This document shows positions 32,608 through 34,919 of a stretch of 34,919 bases of DNA, one piece after another. The position numbers were made by a program, and so were the translations under genes. Every line of letters starts with the position of its first letter. The stretch's first letter is position 1. The DNA comes from Sphingomonas faeni (GTDB lineage: Bacteria; Pseudomonadota; Alphaproteobacteria; Sphingomonadales; Sphingomonadaceae): positions 1 to 34,919 of the forward strand of contig NZ_QAYE01000016.1 of the NCBI RefSeq assembly GCF_003053745.1, written 5' to 3'. A model generated the notes under the pieces. The model was not told the DNA's origin. It searched no databases and saw nothing but the letters and a program-made list of their open reading frames with translations.

Positions 32608-32624
32608 CTTACGTGAGCCTTACA
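32608..32624. promoter_or_regulatory. Response-regulator-type direct repeat, site 2
   Basis: CTTACG (32608-32613), spacer TGAGC and CTTACA (32619-32624) repeat the hexamers and 5-bp spacing of 30273-30289. The site lies between the glycosyltransferase start (32516, minus) and the response-regulator start (32681, plus), so it could serve either direction. Confidence 0.55.
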
Positions 32625-32680
32625 GACCGATCGCCGCGTGAAGCGCCGCGCAATCGGCGCGCCCAGAGCCGGGCCGAGCG

Positions 32681-33358
32681 ATGAGAATCCTGATCGTTGA
32701 GGACCATGCCGAGCTGGTCACGATGCTGGTCCGTCTGCTCGATACGGCGGGCTATGCGTCAGATTGCACGACCACGGCCGAGGATGCGCTGATCGTGCTG
32801 TCCTACACGCGCTACGCCGTCGTTATCCTCGATCTGGGACTCCCGGATGCCGATGGGCTATCGGTCGTGCGTGCGATGCGCGAGCGGGACGATCGCACGC
32901 CGGTGATCGCCCTGACCGCACGGGCGAGCGTCGCACACCGGGTGACGGGTCTCGAAGCGGGCGCCGACGATTATCTCGCCAAGCCGTTCGCGCCCGAGGA
33001 ACTGCTCGCCCGGATCCAGGCGCTGCTCCGGCGTAGCGGGACGATTGTCGATCGGACGATCGATTGCGGCAATGTAAGCTTCGATCCCGCCACGCGCGAG
33101 GTTGCGATCGGCGGCGTGCCGACGGTGCTGTCCGCGCGCGAACTGGAGGTGCTCGCCGCGCTGATCCGCCGGTCGAGCCGGGTCGTGACGAAGGCGCATA
33201 TCGAGCAACTGCTGTTCGGGCTCGCTGACGATCTCGGCTCGAATGCGGTCGAGGTGTATATCCACCGGTTGCGAAGGCGGCTGACGTTGGCCGAGGCGGA
33301 TGTCGAGATCGTCACCGTCCGCGGGGTGGGGTATATGATTATGGAGCGTGCCGCATGA
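32681..33358 (+). CDS. OmpR/PmrA-type response regulator
   Basis: The 225-aa regulator has a receiver (RILIVEDHAELV; phospho-acceptor D51 in VILDLGLPDADG; T79; K101 in YLAKPFAPEELLAR) and an OmpR-type winged HTH (about 125-222: LSARELEVLAALIRRSSRVVTK, then NAVEVYIHRLRRRL and the wing VRGVGYMI). It overlaps the histidine-kinase gene by 4 bp (ATGA at 33355-33358). The divergent GT4/UPF0104 operon and the outer-membrane gene carry matching direct repeats, so they are probable targets and the gene may be autoregulated. The sensed signal is unknown. Confidence 0.92.
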   Translation: MRILIVEDHAELVTMLVRLLDTAGYASDCTTTAEDALIVLSYTRYAVVILDLGLPDADGLSVVRAMRERDDRTPVIALTARASVAHRVTGLEAGADDYLAKPFAPEELLARIQALLRRSGTIVDRTIDCGNVSFDPATREVAIGGVPTVLSARELEVLAALIRRSSRVVTKAHIEQLLFGLADDLGSNAVEVYIHRLRRRLTLAEADVEIVTVRGVGYMIMERAA

Positions 33359-34710
33359 CAAGCCAGCCGCGGTCGCTGATGGCGCAGATCCTGCGGTGGC
33401 ATGCGATCGCGGTGTTGATCACTGCCATCGCGGTCGCCGGCAGCGTGTACCTGTTCCTCGACACGACCGCGGCGCGGATTCAGCACCAGACGCTCCACGT
33501 CCACGCGCAAGCCTTGCGGCAGGCGCTATCGCACGACGGGACCGGCCGGCTCCGGTTGACGCAGGACAATACCAGCGCGGCGGTGTTCGCGCCCAGTGCA
33601 GGCTTCTCGTTCCGCATTCTCGATCAACGCGGCACGGTCCTGTTCCAATCGGCGTCAAAGATGGTCCTGCCGACCGCGGATATTCCGCTGGAGGACGAGG
33701 AAAGCTTCTTTCGTCGCCAGTCGCGCCGCACCTTCTATGCAGGGACGAGTAGCCCGGCTCAGGTTGGTAACGAACGGGTGTGGATCGCCGTGCTCCAGAA
33801 CCTCACGCATCCGGATTATATCCTCGACGATCTGCTCGCGCAGTTCCTGCTCTACGGAATGGCGATCGTGGCGCCGCTGCTGTTGCTATTGCTCGCGATC
33901 GACGTGCTGATCATCCGCCGCGCGGTTTTGCCAGTGCGTAGGGCGTCGGCTTCGCTGGAGACCGCGGAAGGCGTGCCGCTTGATCTTCGATTGCATGACG
34001 AGCGGCTTCCTGCCGAAGTTCGCCCGCTCGCGCTAGCCGTCAACGCGCTGCTCGAACGGCTGACGTCGAGTTACCGCATGCAACGCGATTTCATCGCCGA
34101 TGCCGCACACGAGCTACGTACGCCGATCGCCGTCGCCCGGCTGCGTGTCGAGGCGGTCGACGACGCGGCGTTGCGGGCAAGGCTTTGCAGCGACCTGGAC
34201 GCGCTCGGCCGGATCGTCGAGCAGGTCTTGGAACTCGCCGAGTTGGAGACCGTGGCACTGGATACCGCGGCATCGGTCGATCTCGTCCAGATCGCGACGG
34301 ACGGCGTGGCATCGATCGCACCGCTGGCCTTCCGCTCGGACAAGTCGATCGCGTTGTCACCCGGTGCGGACAGCGTGATGGTCGCGGGGCACGCGGCCTG
34401 GATCGCCAAGGCGCTGGGGTGCCTGTTGGAGAATGCGGTCAAGCATAGCGGTACCAGCAGCAGGATCGACGTTTCGGTCGGCACGGACGGGACGCTGGCC
34501 GTCTGCGACGACGGCCCCGGGATCCGCGAACAGGACCATGCGGCGATCTTCCATCGGTTCTGGAAACGGGACCGTTCGGCAGGTAGCAGCGGTCTCGGCC
34601 TCGCGATCGTAGCGCAGGTTGCCGAAGCGCACGCTACGCAGGTGACACTGACATCGCACCCGGGACATACCAGGTTCGCGATCGCTTTTCGACTGCGGCC
34701 GGTTTCCTAG
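33355..34710 (+). CDS. Sensor histidine kinase, HisKA type
   Basis: The 451-aa kinase has TM1 (about 16-36), a periplasmic domain of about 125 residues (37-162), TM2 (163-187), a HAMP-like linker (188-240), a HisKA dimerisation domain with H252 (FIADAAHELRTPIAV) and an HATPase_c domain (LLENAVKHSG; CDDGPGIREQD; GSSGLGLAIVAQVAEAH). It resembles PmrB/QseC-type kinases in size and layout. The ATG at 33355 overlaps the response-regulator stop, so the pair is co-translated. Adjacent envelope genes suggest that it senses envelope stress or cationic compounds, which is inference. Confidence 0.92.
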   Translation: MTSQPRSLMAQILRWHAIAVLITAIAVAGSVYLFLDTTAARIQHQTLHVHAQALRQALSHDGTGRLRLTQDNTSAAVFAPSAGFSFRILDQRGTVLFQSASKMVLPTADIPLEDEESFFRRQSRRTFYAGTSSPAQVGNERVWIAVLQNLTHPDYILDDLLAQFLLYGMAIVAPLLLLLLAIDVLIIRRAVLPVRRASASLETAEGVPLDLRLHDERLPAEVRPLALAVNALLERLTSSYRMQRDFIADAAHELRTPIAVARLRVEAVDDAALRARLCSDLDALGRIVEQVLELAELETVALDTAASVDLVQIATDGVASIAPLAFRSDKSIALSPGADSVMVAGHAAWIAKALGCLLENAVKHSGTSSRIDVSVGTDGTLAVCDDGPGIREQDHAAIFHRFWKRDRSAGSSGLGLAIVAQVAEAHATQVTLTSHPGHTRFAIAFRLRPVS

Positions 34711-34773
34711 GAAAGACTATGCGGCAAGCGGTCGTTACTGATGGCCTATAAAAATTTGGGCCAACAATTGACA

Positions 34774-34833
34774 CTGAATGAACGACCGAAGCTGGGAAGC
34801 GAGCAGGGCGGCCTGAGCGTCCGCTTGTGATGA
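34774..34833 (+). repeat. Dispersed 60-bp intergenic repeat, copy D (right end altered)
   Basis: The first 50 bases or so follow the family (CTGAATGAACGACCG, GCTGGGAAGCG, TGAGCGTCCGCTT). The last stretch, expected to be TTGGGTC, reads instead GTGATGA from about 34827. The divergence begins about 65 bp before the IS110 transposase start, as if the element's end joins the repeat here. Confidence 0.65.
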
Positions 34834-34840
34834 CGTGGAC

Positions 34841-34890
34841 GGCTCTCCAACCCTCAAGCAGTATGTCCTGCGGAGAGTCGAAGGAGAGTC
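34841..34890 (+). promoter_or_regulatory. Leader hairpin with duplicated Shine-Dalgarno motif
   Basis: GGCTCTCC at 34841-34848 can pair (one G-U) with GGAGAGTC at 34872-34879 or with a second, identical GGAGAGTC at 34883-34890. The second copy contains the ribosome-binding site of the transposase gene. The alternative pairing could hide or free the site. The actual RNA structure is untested. Confidence 0.4.
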
Positions 34891-34893
34891 ACG

Positions 34894-34919
34894 ATGGGAA
34901 ACGTCACAACGATCGGTCT
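34894..34919 (+). CDS. IS110-family transposase, 5' end only
   Basis: Only the first eight codons lie in the window: MGNVTTIG. This N-terminus, with a strong GGAG ribosome-binding site 6-9 bases before the ATG, matches the opening of IS110-family (IS1111-type) transposases, which typically continue into the DEDD catalytic motif at GLD. The element runs off the right edge, so its integrity cannot be judged. IS110 elements lack terminal inverted repeats of the usual kind and insert site-specifically, guided by a bridge RNA encoded in a non-coding end. The identification rests on eight residues and the start context, so it is likely rather than certain. Confidence 0.65.

Noticed and set aside
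1..34919. tRNA, rRNA, CRISPR arrays or riboswitches
   Set aside because: I looked through the intergenic regions and found no cloverleaf-like sequence, regularly spaced repeats or known riboswitch motifs; a covariance-model scan would settle this.

Overview
The window looks like chromosomal DNA of a high-GC alphaproteobacterium, most likely a sphingomonad (Sphingomonas or a close relative). This rests on the strong G/C third-position bias, the kinds of genes present (alginate-export porin, YtcJ-type amidohydrolase, propeller-type sensor kinase, many small oxidoreductase/regulator pairs) and a dispersed 60-bp intergenic repeat of a kind I associate with that family. No species can be named. 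I see no rRNA, tRNA or CRISPR array. Overall it is accessory-style sequence: small clusters, each with its own transcription factor.

Layout. (1) 31-96: first copy of a perfect 66-bp direct repeat. (2) 248-7109, all minus: an apparent operon under an AraC-type regulator, in transcription order AraC regulator, YcaC-like isochorismatase hydrolase, XapX protein, YtcJ-like amidohydrolase, VOC protein, DoxX protein, alginate-export-type porin, YoaK/DUF1275 membrane protein. (3) 7223-11761: a NarL-type response regulator coupled to an orphan M17-peptidase N-terminal domain protein, divergent from a 1003-aa propeller sensor kinase. (4) 11808-13603: two exported alpha/beta hydrolases, the upstream one with a frameshifted C-terminus. 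(5) 13789-18285: a TMEM175-type channel, a LysR/SDR divergent pair and a TetR/MFS divergent pair. (6) 18286-21866: a nucleoid-associated NdpA/YejK-family protein overlapping a membrane protein of unknown family, then two small unknown genes. (7) 21867-21932: second copy of the 66-bp repeat. (8) 22036-25295: MocR/PdxR-type regulator, NAD(P)-binding oxidoreductase, small membrane protein, glutathione S-transferase. (9) 25561-29491: MFS transporter and MarR regulator divergent from a CLC transporter with CBS domains. (10) 29468-34710: an envelope cluster (outer-membrane-type protein, LPG-synthase-TM/UPF0104 flippase-like protein, GT4 glycosyltransferase) next to an OmpR-type response regulator and its kinase. 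(11) 34894-end: start of an IS110-family transposase.

How parts may work together. Two identical CTTACG-N5-CTTACA direct repeats lie upstream of the response-regulator/glycosyltransferase interval and upstream of the outer-membrane gene. They suggest that the two-component system controls the envelope cluster. A perfect MarR-type palindrome overlaps a TATAAT box in front of the CLC gene, with a degenerate second site in front of the MFS gene. The most novel-looking unit is the NdpA-family/membrane-protein pair at 18792-20964, a two-gene cassette consistent with a conflict or defence function; this is inference only. The IS110 element appears to have landed in a copy of the dispersed 60-bp repeat.
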